A stretch of DNA of 64,000 nucleotides. Source: Legionella lytica. Its GTDB lineage: Bacteria; Pseudomonadota; Gammaproteobacteria; Legionellales; Legionellaceae. The stretch is from contig NZ_CP071527.1 of the NCBI RefSeq assembly GCF_023921225.1, positions 1,578,501 to 1,642,500 on the forward strand, in the 5' to 3' direction. The translations under genes were made by a program, and so were the position numbers. Below the pieces are notes generated by a model. The model had not been told where the DNA came from. It worked only from the letters and a program-made list of their open reading frames with translations, and ran no database searches. Of the stretch, positions 19,039-28,151 are shown piece after piece; within the stretch, counting starts at the first letter, position 1, and every line of letters starts with the position of its first letter.

Positions 19039-20526
19039 TTAATTCTGTGTCGTCACACGAAGCACTTCTGCTAGAGCAGTATCACCCGCGAGAACGCGTT
19101 TAAAACCATCATCACGAATACTCGGCATGGTCGGTCTTAGATATTCTTCCATTAGCTGCAAATTATCATTTCGATGAATCATGCCTCTTAAGGTGTCATC
19201 AATGGTGATTAATTCATAAATACTTGTTCGGCCACGATATCCCAGATGATTACATAAATCACAACCCTTAGGCTCAAATACCTTAGATAAATCCGCATTA
19301 GGAGCAAGGCCCATTAATTCTTTTTCATCATCTCTTAATTGATGCGGTGTTTTACAATGAGGGCAGAGCCTGCGAACTAGACGTTGTGCAATCAAACCAA
19401 CAATACTTGATGACAAAAGGAATGATTCCACGCCCATATCACGCAAACGTGTTAATGCACCCAATGCGCTATTGGTATGTAAGGTGGAAAGCACCAAGTG
19501 TCCCGTTAAACTCGCTTGTACCGCGATTTCGGCTGTTTCCAGGTCACGAATCTCTCCAATCATCACCACATCTGGATCCTGCCGTAATATAGCTCTTAAG
19601 CCCTTAGCAAAGGTCATTTGAACTTTGGTATTAACTTGAGTTTGGCCTATTCCTTCTAAGTCATATTCAATTGGGTCTTCAATGGTCAAAATATTTCGCG
19701 TAACCTCATTTAATTCGGTAAGCATTGCGTACAGTGAGGTTGTTTTTCCTGAGCCTGTAGGGCCGGTAACCAAAATAATTCCATGCGGTTCGGCAATTAA
19801 TTCGCGAATTGTTACTAAGGCTGAAGCTGGCATACCCAACAGATTTAAATCTAATTGGGCCGCTTGCTTGTCCAGAATCCGCAATACCACACGTTCACCA
19901 TGATTTGAGGGTAGGGTAGATACCCGCACGTCGATATTATGTCCACCGATGCGTAATGAAATACGACCATCTTGTGGTATGCGTTTTTCAGCGATATCAA
20001 GTTTAGCCATTACCTTTACCCTAGAAATAACTAAGGGAGCAATAGCACGTTGAATCTCTAATACTTCATGTAAAACCCCATCAATACGATTACGAACTAA
20101 TACGCGATCCTCATAGGTTTCAATATGAATATCTGATGCTTTTTGTTTTATTGCTTGTGTAAATAAGGCATTAAGTAAACGGATAATTGGTGCATCATCC
20201 TGATTTTCTAATAAGTCCTCACTGACTGGAAGCTGACTTGCTAATAATGAAAGATCCATATCCTCTTCCATACCACCAGCGGCTTCTAAAATAGATGATT
20301 TAGACTGATAGGTATTTGCCAGGTGTTGTTGAAAAGCTGTCTCATCAACTGGTTTTAATGACAACTCATACTGCAATAGTCGCTTTACTTCAGCAAGTGA
20401 TTGGAGGGACACAGTGGGTAGATGGTAAACAATAGCTTTTCCATCGACTAACTCGGTCCCAACAACAATTCCATGGTTCTTTGCAAAACTATATGGAATT
20501 TTAAGTGATTTCTCTTCAGCATCCAT
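19039..20526 (-). CDS. lspE: Type II secretion ATPase (GspE/LspE)
   Basis: Cytoplasmic hexameric ATPase that drives pseudopilus assembly in type II secretion. The Walker A motif is GPTGSGKTTS, with the Asp box (TIEDPIEY) and Walker B (PDVVMIGEIRD) following. The zinc-binding tetracysteine LCPHC ... CDLCNH is typical of GspE/PilB, and an N-terminal N1E-like domain covers about residues 1-100. Length 495 aa fits. Adjacency to a GspD secretin, spaced 3 bases, distinguishes it from PilB. It matches the Legionella lspDE operon, in which lspD is first and lspE second. Confidence 0.94.
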   Translation of the reverse strand: MDAEEKSLKIPYSFAKNHGIVVGTELVDGKAIVYHLPTVSLQSLAEVKRLLQYELSLKPVDETAFQQHLANTYQSKSSILEAAGGMEEDMDLSLLASQLPVSEDLLENQDDAPIIRLLNALFTQAIKQKASDIHIETYEDRVLVRNRIDGVLHEVLEIQRAIAPLVISRVKVMAKLDIAEKRIPQDGRISLRIGGHNIDVRVSTLPSNHGERVVLRILDKQAAQLDLNLLGMPASALVTIRELIAEPHGIILVTGPTGSGKTTSLYAMLTELNEVTRNILTIEDPIEYDLEGIGQTQVNTKVQMTFAKGLRAILRQDPDVVMIGEIRDLETAEIAVQASLTGHLVLSTLHTNSALGALTRLRDMGVESFLLSSSIVGLIAQRLVRRLCPHCKTPHQLRDDEKELMGLAPNADLSKVFEPKGCDLCNHLGYRGRTSIYELITIDDTLRGMIHRNDNLQLMEEYLRPTMPSIRDDGFKRVLAGDTALAEVLRVTTQN

Positions 20527-20529
20527 AGT

Positions 20530-22887
20530 TTATTTAGTCACTAATAAAGGTGGGCGGCTAAAGGGTCTAGGTAAGTCGGCTCGGTTTAATGCAGGTAATA
20601 CTGTCGAGTTATTACTTTGCAGATAGGCCTCTTCTGAGCGTAACCAATCCAATTGATACTGACGAGTATGGTTGTATCTCTGATCAGTCGCATGCACCGT
20701 ATCACGTTCATTCCGGAGAATAATAGGCTTGATAAACACCATAAGTACTCGCTTATCTCTTGTGTGTATACTCCGTTTAAATAATCTGCCAACACCAGGT
20801 ATATCACCAAGAATAGGAATACGGTTATTGTCACTACTCAGACTATCTTGGGTTAATCCCCCTAAGACAACTACATTACCACTTTCGACATGTACTGAGG
20901 TTACAATACTACTGATTCTAAAGGTTGGTATGGTTGATGTCTCTGCTACTACTGGTGGATCTAAAGTATCATTACCTTGGTCAATTTGCATTTGAATACC
21001 ATTGTCACGGGTAATTTGTGGTCTTACATACAGATGCAATGCTACGTTAACTCGATCGAAGGTGGTAAATGGGCTTGCTGTTGTGGTGCCATTCGCATTG
21101 TTTGGATAATTACTAGCCGCAACAGAAACCTGTTTACCCACAAGGATTTTTGCCTGACGATTATCAAGAACTACAACTGATGGTGTTGATAATATATTCG
21201 CCTTGTGCGCGCGAGCTAGTGCATAAATTTGCGCTTGGAAATCATCAAATCTAGTTTGGTTATTGATAATAGCAAATCCATTTCTAAAGCTAGAAGGTTT
21301 TCCTGTTTGTTGATTCGTACCCCATTCAATACCCAGGTCATTTGCATCTTCTTGGTTAATTTCAGCAACTAAGGCCTCAATTAATAATTGTGCAGGTTTA
21401 ATATCTAATTGCGAAATAACGCGCTTTAAAATGCGAATAACAGAGGCGGGGGCATTAAGAATAATGGAGTTAGTGTTTGGTTCGCCAATGATTTGTACTG
21501 TTGGCTTAGTGGAACCTTCATTTTGGGTGCTGGCTGCAGAGGTATTTGCTGTAGCAGCAGAAGAAGACAAACCACTGCCACTATTACTCGTGCTTGAGCT
21601 CATTTGATTATTTTGGCTATTATTTACAAGATTTGAAGCAGGATTTGTACTATCTAAGGCTGGTCTGGTAATGGTTCCCATTGTTGTGCCTACATTTCCA
21701 CTAAAGTTTGCTTGAGCAATACCTGCAAGAATAGGGACCAGATCTTCGGCACGCATGTAATTGAGATACACAACTTGAGTATTGCCATTTAGGCCTGTTG
21801 AGCTTTCTCGGTCTAGCTTTAGAATAAGCATTCTCAGCCGTATTCTATCTGTTTTGGAGCCGCTAACTAAAAGAGAGTTGGAGCGATCATCTGCGGAAAT
21901 AGAAATTTGTGTTCGCCCTCCGGCCATATTCGGTTGGGCTTTGATTAGGTCCTTCAGTGTATTTGCGATATCCATCGCTAAAGAATGTCTAAGTGGAACA
22001 ATATCAATTCCGTTGGCTGCTGAGTTATCAACCTGTTTTATGATATCAGCAAGGCTTTTAATATTATTTGCACGCCCCGAAAGAATCAACATATTGGAGG
22101 GACCATAAGCAGACACGCTACTCCATTGTGGCATTAAAGGCCTTAAAACGGGGACTAATTGTTCTGCAGGGACATAGTGTACAGGCACCACTGCAACCAT
22201 CATGTCATCGCCTTGCGGAGGAATTCTTAGATCAGATGATTGTGTTTTGGCATCAATATTAGGAATAATTTTAATAATTTCGCCACTGGGAATTGCTGCA
22301 TATCCAGAAACCTGAAGGACAGAAAGAAAAACCTGGTACAGTTCATGGGAGGACATTGGAGTGGAGGATACGATGGATATTTTTCCTTGTACTCTTGGAT
22401 CAATCACAAAGTTTTTACCCGTAACACGAGAAACCTCAGCAATAACCGCGCGAATGTCTGCATTGCGTAAATTCCATAATTGGCTGTCTTCAGACACTTC
22501 AGACATTGTTTGTGTTGTATCTGCACCATTAGCTGTTGAGTTTGCAGCAACTAAAGAAGATTGATTTTTGGATGTTGCGTTATTATTAGAAGTATTTATT
22601 TTTTGAGAAAGTGTACGCTGTAATTCTCTTGCAGTTGGGTAATCATTTATTGGGCCGATTTGCACGAGATAGAGACGTTTATCGGATAGATTTTTAATTT
22701 CTATTGGTGAGTTAACTAAGGTGGACAATTGCTTTTTTCGTTGTTGAGCATCTTTTTCTAAATTAAAGGCGCCAGCCTGAAGAAAGAACGTTGTATTTCC
22801 ATCCTTGGTGGTTGTCGAAATATTAATGTCATTTGCATAAACAAATGTAGAACATAATATTAAAAATGTAAGTACTATCGAGCGCAT
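20530..22887 (-). CDS. lspD: Type II secretion secretin LspD, with N-terminal SPOR-like domain
   Basis: Outer-membrane secretin pore for folded exoproteins. Signal peptide about residues 1-18 (ILCSTFVYA). Residues about 30-97 look like a SPOR domain (FFLQAGAFNLEKDA ... LYLVQIGPINDYPTARE), which in other proteins binds denuded peptidoglycan. The N0 domain starts near LWNLRNADIRAVIAEVS and N1-N3 repeats follow. A Ser/Asn-rich low-complexity insert (about 410-455) interrupts the N3 region. The secretin core includes KILVGKQVSVA, VHVESGNVVVLGGL and IPILGDIPGVGRLF. No LspS pilotin gene is nearby; the SPOR domain may help anchor the pore. Confidence 0.94.
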   Translation of the reverse strand: MRSIVLTFLILCSTFVYANDINISTTTKDGNTTFFLQAGAFNLEKDAQQRKKQLSTLVNSPIEIKNLSDKRLYLVQIGPINDYPTARELQRTLSQKINTSNNNATSKNQSSLVAANSTANGADTTQTMSEVSEDSQLWNLRNADIRAVIAEVSRVTGKNFVIDPRVQGKISIVSSTPMSSHELYQVFLSVLQVSGYAAIPSGEIIKIIPNIDAKTQSSDLRIPPQGDDMMVAVVPVHYVPAEQLVPVLRPLMPQWSSVSAYGPSNMLILSGRANNIKSLADIIKQVDNSAANGIDIVPLRHSLAMDIANTLKDLIKAQPNMAGGRTQISISADDRSNSLLVSGSKTDRIRLRMLILKLDRESSTGLNGNTQVVYLNYMRAEDLVPILAGIAQANFSGNVGTTMGTITRPALDSTNPASNLVNNSQNNQMSSSTSNSGSGLSSSAATANTSAASTQNEGSTKPTVQIIGEPNTNSIILNAPASVIRILKRVISQLDIKPAQLLIEALVAEINQEDANDLGIEWGTNQQTGKPSSFRNGFAIINNQTRFDDFQAQIYALARAHKANILSTPSVVVLDNRQAKILVGKQVSVAASNYPNNANGTTTASPFTTFDRVNVALHLYVRPQITRDNGIQMQIDQGNDTLDPPVVAETSTIPTFRISSIVTSVHVESGNVVVLGGLTQDSLSSDNNRIPILGDIPGVGRLFKRSIHTRDKRVLMVFIKPIILRNERDTVHATDQRYNHTRQYQLDWLRSEEAYLQSNNSTVLPALNRADLPRPFSRPPLLVTK

Positions 22888-22992
22888 TGAAAAACCGCAA
22901 AATCCTAGATAGTAACATGATATCTAAATTTAAAAACTTAACAACAAATTTTTTGATATTTTAAGGAAAGATGATTGATTTTAAAAGGAAAA

Positions 22993-23069
22993 TGGTGGCT
23001 ATGGGTGGACTCGAACCACCGACCTCAGCATTATGAGTGCCGCGCTCTAACCGACTGAGCTACATAGCC
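22993..23069 (-). tRNA. tRNA-Met (CAT), elongator type
   Basis: On the minus strand the 77-nt gene begins GGCTATGTAGCTCAGTCGGT, has anticodon loop CTCATAA (anticodon CAT), a TpsiC arm with GGTTCGAGTCC, and an encoded 3' CCA. The acceptor stem GGCTATG/CATAGCC pairs fully. It resembles E. coli elongator tRNA-Met; the first base pair G-C argues against the initiator. No direct repeat of its 3' end or integrase was seen nearby. Confidence 0.97.
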
Positions 23070-23211
23070 GCGAGGACCGAGATTTTGTCCTTTTAGCGGG
23101 CATATGTCAATACTTAAATTAATAAAAATAATATTTTTTTTTATAAATCTAATAATTCGATTGTTTTTGTTGATTAATTGTTCAGATGAACGGCGTCACA
23201 TTAATTGTTAG

Positions 23212-23243
23212 GTGTAGCCTTGTTGTGTGCAACCAGGCTACAC
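23212..23243. repeat. GTAG-type palindrome downstream of the S53 protease gene
   Basis: GTGTAGCCTTGTTG and CAACCAGGCTACAC form a 14-bp stem with one mismatch and a TGTG loop, 11 bp beyond the stop of the protease gene. It combines the GTAGCC head of the dispersed repeats with the CAACCAGG stretch seen in the terminators at 26742 and 41764. Confidence 0.65.
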
Positions 23244-23254
23244 GGATTTGATAA

Positions 23255-25195
23255 CTACATGTTCGCCATCGTTATCACAAAATTAGGAATATTGGGTGAG
23301 CCCACTCCAACAGCGTCATTCCAAAACTGATCTTCGGGCTCAACTGTAAGAGCTGAATCCCAACCAAAGGTTATATGACCAAGTGTAAATGCAGAGGCCG
23401 GAGCTGGAGTATTCTGTATTGTGTTCGATGGGGGCGGGGTAGCACCACTAATAATCAGAGCTGGGGGAATAATCAAATTAATCGCTCTGTTGGCAAGTAA
23501 AACATCATTCTTTTGATATAAGTAAGGCGCTGCTTGCCCAATAGGGGTTCCCTTATTTAATAAACTACGTGCTTGATTTACTAACACCAAGGTCGCGGAA
23601 AATAAGGGGCAAGCCAAACTGGTGCCACCATCTTGTACTTGGGCTCCATTAGCAATAATTAATAGGCCTGTTTGCGGATCACCAAGCATTGCAACGTCCG
23701 GTAAAGCACGTCGGCTGCCATAGTTGCTGATAACTCCGTAACCCCCAGCAGTAAAGTTATTGATCGAACCTTGCCATGCGACAGGCCCGTAATACTGACT
23801 AATTCCTCCACCTGTGCCCCCATCGTAGGATAAGGTACCACCAATAGAGCGTACTGTTCCCCAAACGGTTTCAAAGGCATAGCGGTAATTGGCGTCCACA
23901 AATAAGGCAGTTGCTCCTATGGCAGTAACATAAGCCGAACTGGATGGATAATTTACTGTCAGTGGCGAGGGCCACGTTCCGCTACATTTTGACGAGGTTG
24001 GGTAGGTATTATCGCCACAATCTCCAGAAGAAAAATTCACACTGATTCCTGCCGCGGCGGCAAGCTCTAATGCGGATTCCAGTGCCGGGTCATTAATTTC
24101 AGCTCCGCTCCAGCTATTGGAAATAACGTAGGCATTCTTAAAGCCGTGGATGCTGTAGTTATTCTGAATTAAAGTATTAATCACATCAATTAATGTATCA
24201 CGCTGGTTTGTTCCCAAAACTAAAGCAGTATTATTACCGGGGGCAATGGTGTGGGATGCTTCAACATCTAAAACAATTTCTCTACTAAACGAAGGAGTCC
24301 CTGGGCAGGATGTAAAAGGAGTACCATCAGGATTAATGATGGCAAAATTCTTCGTTGCCCCTGATACCTTAAACGGGGTAATGCCATTGCTAATAAAATA
24401 TTGATTGGCATCACTTAATATTTGCGCAGGTCCATTAGAACCACATTTATCAACAATCACTAAGGTTTGCCCTGCACCATTTAAATGTACCCCATTAATT
24501 CTGGGAATATTGTTCAGGTTATAGGTTTTTTGTAGATTGGCTCCCGTAAAACCTTGTAAGGAAATAGTGGTAGGAATCGCGCTAGGCATAAAATTGCGCC
24601 AAATAAAATTTAATTCATCAATTTGTGGTGGTTCTTGCTGAATGGTGCTCCTTCGATTGGAATGAAATTCAGGGATATTATTAAGCCCGGTAATTTCTGA
24701 AATAAATTCAGCGAGTTCTGCGGGACATTTTGGCTGGTTAGCATTAGCATAAAAGGTTTCTTGTTGATAACGATAATAATTCATTTGTACTTGGAGTGCG
24801 CGTTCGATTTGCTTTGCTGTACCTGTTACACGAATACTGTGATTTACTATTTTAGCTCGCATACCTTGGGCGGTAAAAAAATGTTGAATTAACTCTTCTG
24901 TATCTCTGCTTGGAGCAAATTGTTGCTCATAAATATCTGTAGTCAAATAGTGATGATAACGAGGACTATCCGCATCATAAACATCTTGAACAAGCTGATT
25001 TAGTGCTTCCTTATTGCGTAATTTCAGCCATACAGTAAATGATAGCTCTGTACTTGCTGTGACTGGTTTGATCAAATTTGCCTGGCTTAGCAAATTAAAA
25101 CCAGTACTGAATATCGGCGCGAAATCCTTTATTGTATTCGCATAGGAAGTCATTACCATAAAGCCCAGTGGCAATAAGAATTTAAGTTTTGACAT
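23255..25195 (-). CDS. Secreted S53 family serine-carboxyl protease (sedolisin/kumamolisin-like)
   Basis: Pre-pro-protease of 646 aa. Signal peptide about 1-19 (FMVMTSYA). An activation propeptide (about 40-195) of the Pro-kumamolisin type contains the YHHYLT and FAPS segments. The S53 catalytic domain has the Glu/Asp pair at about E306 and D310 (REIVLDVEAS) and the nucleophile Ser at about S526 (DGGTSLACPL). The usual SGD segment is present (FSSGDCG). The C-terminal calcium-site region is modified (DAVGVGSPNIP rather than GWDxxTGxG). Enzymes of this family work at acid pH. Its place beside lspDE suggests export by type II secretion, which is inference. Confidence 0.88.
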   Translation of the reverse strand: MSKLKFLLPLGFMVMTSYANTIKDFAPIFSTGFNLLSQANLIKPVTASTELSFTVWLKLRNKEALNQLVQDVYDADSPRYHHYLTTDIYEQQFAPSRDTEELIQHFFTAQGMRAKIVNHSIRVTGTAKQIERALQVQMNYYRYQQETFYANANQPKCPAELAEFISEITGLNNIPEFHSNRRSTIQQEPPQIDELNFIWRNFMPSAIPTTISLQGFTGANLQKTYNLNNIPRINGVHLNGAGQTLVIVDKCGSNGPAQILSDANQYFISNGITPFKVSGATKNFAIINPDGTPFTSCPGTPSFSREIVLDVEASHTIAPGNNTALVLGTNQRDTLIDVINTLIQNNYSIHGFKNAYVISNSWSGAEINDPALESALELAAAAGISVNFSSGDCGDNTYPTSSKCSGTWPSPLTVNYPSSSAYVTAIGATALFVDANYRYAFETVWGTVRSIGGTLSYDGGTGGGISQYYGPVAWQGSINNFTAGGYGVISNYGSRRALPDVAMLGDPQTGLLIIANGAQVQDGGTSLACPLFSATLVLVNQARSLLNKGTPIGQAAPYLYQKNDVLLANRAINLIIPPALIISGATPPPSNTIQNTPAPASAFTLGHITFGWDSALTVEPEDQFWNDAVGVGSPNIPNFVITMANM

Positions 25196-25217
25196 GAGTT
25201 ATCTCCCTATGACTCAA

Positions 25218-26639
25218 TTAATCTAGAAAATATAAGCTGGTTATGGGGCTATAGGTTACAAATCCCAATTCATCACCCGTTGTTAATGAGAAGACATAAC
25301 CACCTTGGGTGCCAGCATAAATTAAACTCGCATCAGCGTTGACGAATAAGGTATAGGTTATCTGTGATAACAGACTCCATATCGGATTAGCATCGGTGAG
25401 GCTATTGCTTGTATAAGTGTATTCAAAATCAATTGTTCCTGGGGGTAATGTATCATTAGAGGTCGTTTGCCGCGTGTTGACATAAAGTTGGCTATTGGTG
25501 GCGAACACATTGTATACCGGTACGGAACTACTTGTTTCTGGACCATTAATTAGGTGCCAGCTAGTTCCATTATTTAGTGAATAATAAACGTTCCCATCCT
25601 GACTTCCGGCATAAATTGTACTGGTTGGTGTGATGAATAGGCTATTTACAGCCCCTGTGCCTGGATTTGCTGTTGCTGTCCATGTAGAGCCATCAGTAGA
25701 ATAATAAACATGTCCATCTTGGGTTCCACAATAAATGGTAATCGAGCCGTTTCCTAGTACAAAAACACTATTTACGGGGCTGTTTCCACTAACTGTTGAA
25801 GTAGCATTCCAAGAGGAGCCATTATTCGTTGAATAATATACTTTGCCATCGGCACTTGCTGCATACAGGGTTGAGGCGTTTGCAAAAACACCATTGACGC
25901 TATATCCACTAGAGGGTGGGGTGCTGGCATTCCAGGTTAAACCATTATCCGTAGAAAAATAAACAAAGCCACTAGCGGTTCCCGCATAGATTATTCCACT
26001 ACGTGTAAAGCTTGCTTCTACGGTGTGATTTGCATCAATCTGAGATAGAGTTAAGGTTGAGCCGCCTTTTTGAGCAATTCCACCATCAACAAGCCATTGA
26101 TCCACTTGATATCCAACGCTTGGTATTGCCCTAAATGTTAAGTTGGTTCCGGCATATACTGTTTGCGGTGTGTTTGGCGTGATTACTCCATTCATGCGCA
26201 TTAATGGAGTAATTAGGTATTTTGTTAAGGGGACAAAGATGATATTTAAAGTATTCGCTATGCTCGGTTGATAGCATTCAAGCATGCTTCCTTGCTGACA
26301 TATAATGGGGCCGCCATAGATATTGCCGCTTAAAAGGCTACCATTAACTAATAAATTTAGGGTGCACGATTGTTTATAAGCCAAAGTAAATGAACTGGGG
26401 CAATTTCCAGCACTTGTGATTTGCGTAATTCCTTGAATGGGTTTCATTACAAGCGTATGGGGTCTATGGGAATTATTCGTGATAGTGTATTTAATTGTCG
26501 CAGAGTTTGTTGATGTGAGTGATATTTGTGGTGGGTAATCTGGATTCGGGGTAATCGTCCATAAGGGGTTGCCTGCATAACAGCTAAGATTCAACAATAA
26601 AGTAACCAGGTATACAGCCACTTTGACCATTTTGGGCAT
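25218..26639 (-). CDS. Secreted repeat protein with InlB-B-like and BNR/beta-propeller-like repeats
   Basis: Unrecognised exported protein of 473 aa. Signal peptide about 1-22 (VTLLLNLSCYAG). An Ig-like region (about 30-130) holds cysteine pairs. Next is a domain like the divergent InlB B-repeat (AGTNLTFRAIPSVGYQVDQW ... ANHTVEASF). At least five blades of about 45 residues follow, each with the pattern IYAGTxDGxVYYSTxNGxSW, the Asp-box/BNR signature of sialidase-type or YCF48-like propellers. No catalytic residues can be assigned; binding to glycans or proteins is possible. It lies 22 bp upstream of the S53 protease gene, so both are probably expressed together and exported. Confidence 0.75.
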   Translation of the reverse strand: MPKMVKVAVYLVTLLLNLSCYAGNPLWTITPNPDYPPQISLTSTNSATIKYTITNNSHRPHTLVMKPIQGITQITSAGNCPSSFTLAYKQSCTLNLLVNGSLLSGNIYGGPIICQQGSMLECYQPSIANTLNIIFVPLTKYLITPLMRMNGVITPNTPQTVYAGTNLTFRAIPSVGYQVDQWLVDGGIAQKGGSTLTLSQIDANHTVEASFTRSGIIYAGTASGFVYFSTDNGLTWNASTPPSSGYSVNGVFANASTLYAASADGKVYYSTNNGSSWNATSTVSGNSPVNSVFVLGNGSITIYCGTQDGHVYYSTDGSTWTATANPGTGAVNSLFITPTSTIYAGSQDGNVYYSLNNGTSWHLINGPETSSSVPVYNVFATNSQLYVNTRQTTSNDTLPPGTIDFEYTYTSNSLTDANPIWSLLSQITYTLFVNADASLIYAGTQGGYVFSLTTGDELGFVTYSPITSLYFLD

Positions 26640-26741
26640 TTAAAAATCCATTTCTTAGGGCAATTTTTTTACTATTTTAGCCTTATTTATATAAATCAAT
26701 CAATAAAATTAATGTGTTGGGTTGAGGCTTTACAAAAGAAA

Positions 26742-26770
26742 AACCTGGTTGCATGCAACCAGGTTTTCAT
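26742..26770 (-). terminator. Strong terminator after the Do-like protease gene
   Basis: A perfect palindrome with arms AACCTGGTTGCA / TGCAACCAGGTT (24 bp in all), flanked by A-rich sequence on its left that becomes a T-run on the minus strand (TTTTCTTTTG). It lies just past the stop of the 26773-28149 gene. Nearly the same sequence terminates cvpA at 41764. Confidence 0.88.
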
Positions 26771-26772
26771 AA

Positions 26773-28149
26773 TTAGATAATCAACAGATAAAGAGCACCA
26801 GGTCCACGTAACACTTGTACCAGTAACTCATTTTTCTTTTGCTGCGCAATGTGTTGCAGAGATTTTACGTCTTTAACAGGAGATTTATTAGCCGAGATAA
26901 TAATATCACCAGGTCTTAGACCTGCTCGCCATCCAGCACTGCTTTCTACCGCACCTACAACTTGAACCCCTGTGACATTGCCATGAGGTGGTGTTTCTTG
27001 ATCAAAAGCTCTTAATGCTAAACCATAAAGGAATGGGTTGCTTGATTGCAGCTTTTGCTCATGAGATTTAACATCAGTAACTACTGCATCAAGAGTGATT
27101 GGCTTACCATCGCGTTGAACCATAATCTTGGCACTAGAACCTACACGCAATAAGCTTACTGTTGTTTTTACCTGAGTTCCTTGGGTAATTTTAGTATTAT
27201 TAATTTGGGTAATAATATCGCCAGCTTTCAAACCTGCAAATTCTGCTGGAGAACCAGGATTTACTTGTGCAACCAGGGCGCCTTGGAAATCTTCTGGATA
27301 TCCCATCGCTTGGGCTAATTCAGGGGTTAAGTGTTGAACAAAAATCCCCATCAATCCGCGATGAATTGAACCGTATTTTATTATTTGTTGTGCAACATCT
27401 TTTGCCATGTTAATTGGAATAGCAAAACCAATACCTACGTTGCCACCGTAAGGTGAAAGAATTGCTGTATTGATACCAATTAATTCACCCTTAGAGTTAA
27501 CCAGCGCACCACCTGAGTTACCTGGGTTAATTGCAGCATCTGTCTGGATGAAGTTTTCTACACCTTCAATATTTAAATCGCTACGCTTTAAGGCACTAAC
27601 AATACCAAAGGTTGCAGATTGGCTGTTACCAAAACTATTTAAGCCAAATGGGTTACCAATTGCTACCACAAAATCACCAACTTGTAGTTGATCTGAATCA
27701 CCTAGAGGCAATGATTTAAGGTTTTTGGCATCAATTTTTAACACGGCCAAATCAGTTTCACTGTCACCACCGATTAGTTTTGCTTTTAAACGTCGACCAT
27801 CTTGTAGTGTAATTGTAATGAGAGTGGCATTACGAATCACATGGTCGTTTGTAATAATAACTCCCTGGTTCGGATCGACAATTACCCCTGAACCTATGCT
27901 TTCAAACTTGCGTCCTTTTTCAGGTAATTGTCTTGAGCGTCTATTATTTTGTGCCTCTTCATCCGCTGCAGCGCCTGGAGCGTTGATTTCACTGGGTAAG
28001 TAACCTTGTACGGCAACATTCACAATGGCAGGCATAATGTTTTTTAATACAGGTGCCATACTTGGCATAACCACTTCTTCGGCCGCATATGCTAGCGGCA
28101 TGGTTGCAAAGAGCAGGGCACTAAAGAATACTTTCATGCTTTTTATCAT
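26773..28149 (-). CDS. degP: Periplasmic Do-family serine protease/chaperone (DegP/DegQ)
   Basis: HtrA-type periplasmic quality-control protease of 458 aa. Signal peptide about 1-22 (ATMPLAYAA). Trypsin-like domain with triad H103 (ITNDHVI), D133 (SETDLAVL) and S212 (NPGNSGGAL). PDZ1 (about 255-350, RGLMGIFVQHL) and PDZ2 (about 365-455) follow. The LA loop is shortish, more like DegQ than E. coli DegP, so DegQ is an equally fair name. A second in-frame ATG lies 12 bases downstream. It is the last gene of the miaB-rluD-pgeF-degP run; the gap to pgeF is only 2 bases. Confidence 0.93.
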   Translation of the reverse strand: MIKSMKVFFSALLFATMPLAYAAEEVVMPSMAPVLKNIMPAIVNVAVQGYLPSEINAPGAAADEEAQNNRRSRQLPEKGRKFESIGSGVIVDPNQGVIITNDHVIRNATLITITLQDGRRLKAKLIGGDSETDLAVLKIDAKNLKSLPLGDSDQLQVGDFVVAIGNPFGLNSFGNSQSATFGIVSALKRSDLNIEGVENFIQTDAAINPGNSGGALVNSKGELIGINTAILSPYGGNVGIGFAIPINMAKDVAQQIIKYGSIHRGLMGIFVQHLTPELAQAMGYPEDFQGALVAQVNPGSPAEFAGLKAGDIITQINNTKITQGTQVKTTVSLLRVGSSAKIMVQRDGKPITLDAVVTDVKSHEQKLQSSNPFLYGLALRAFDQETPPHGNVTGVQVVGAVESSAGWRAGLRPGDIIISANKSPVKDVKSLQHIAQQKKNELLVQVLRGPGALYLLII

Positions 28150-28151
28150 TT

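Noticed and set aside
20729..22564. Several overlapping plus-strand frames opposite lspD
   Set aside because: They lie antisense to a well-supported secretin gene, have low-complexity or basic sequences and no family features.
22993..23069. tRNA-Met as attachment site of a genomic island
   Set aside because: No integrase, no direct repeat of the tRNA 3' end and ordinary core-like neighbours were seen.
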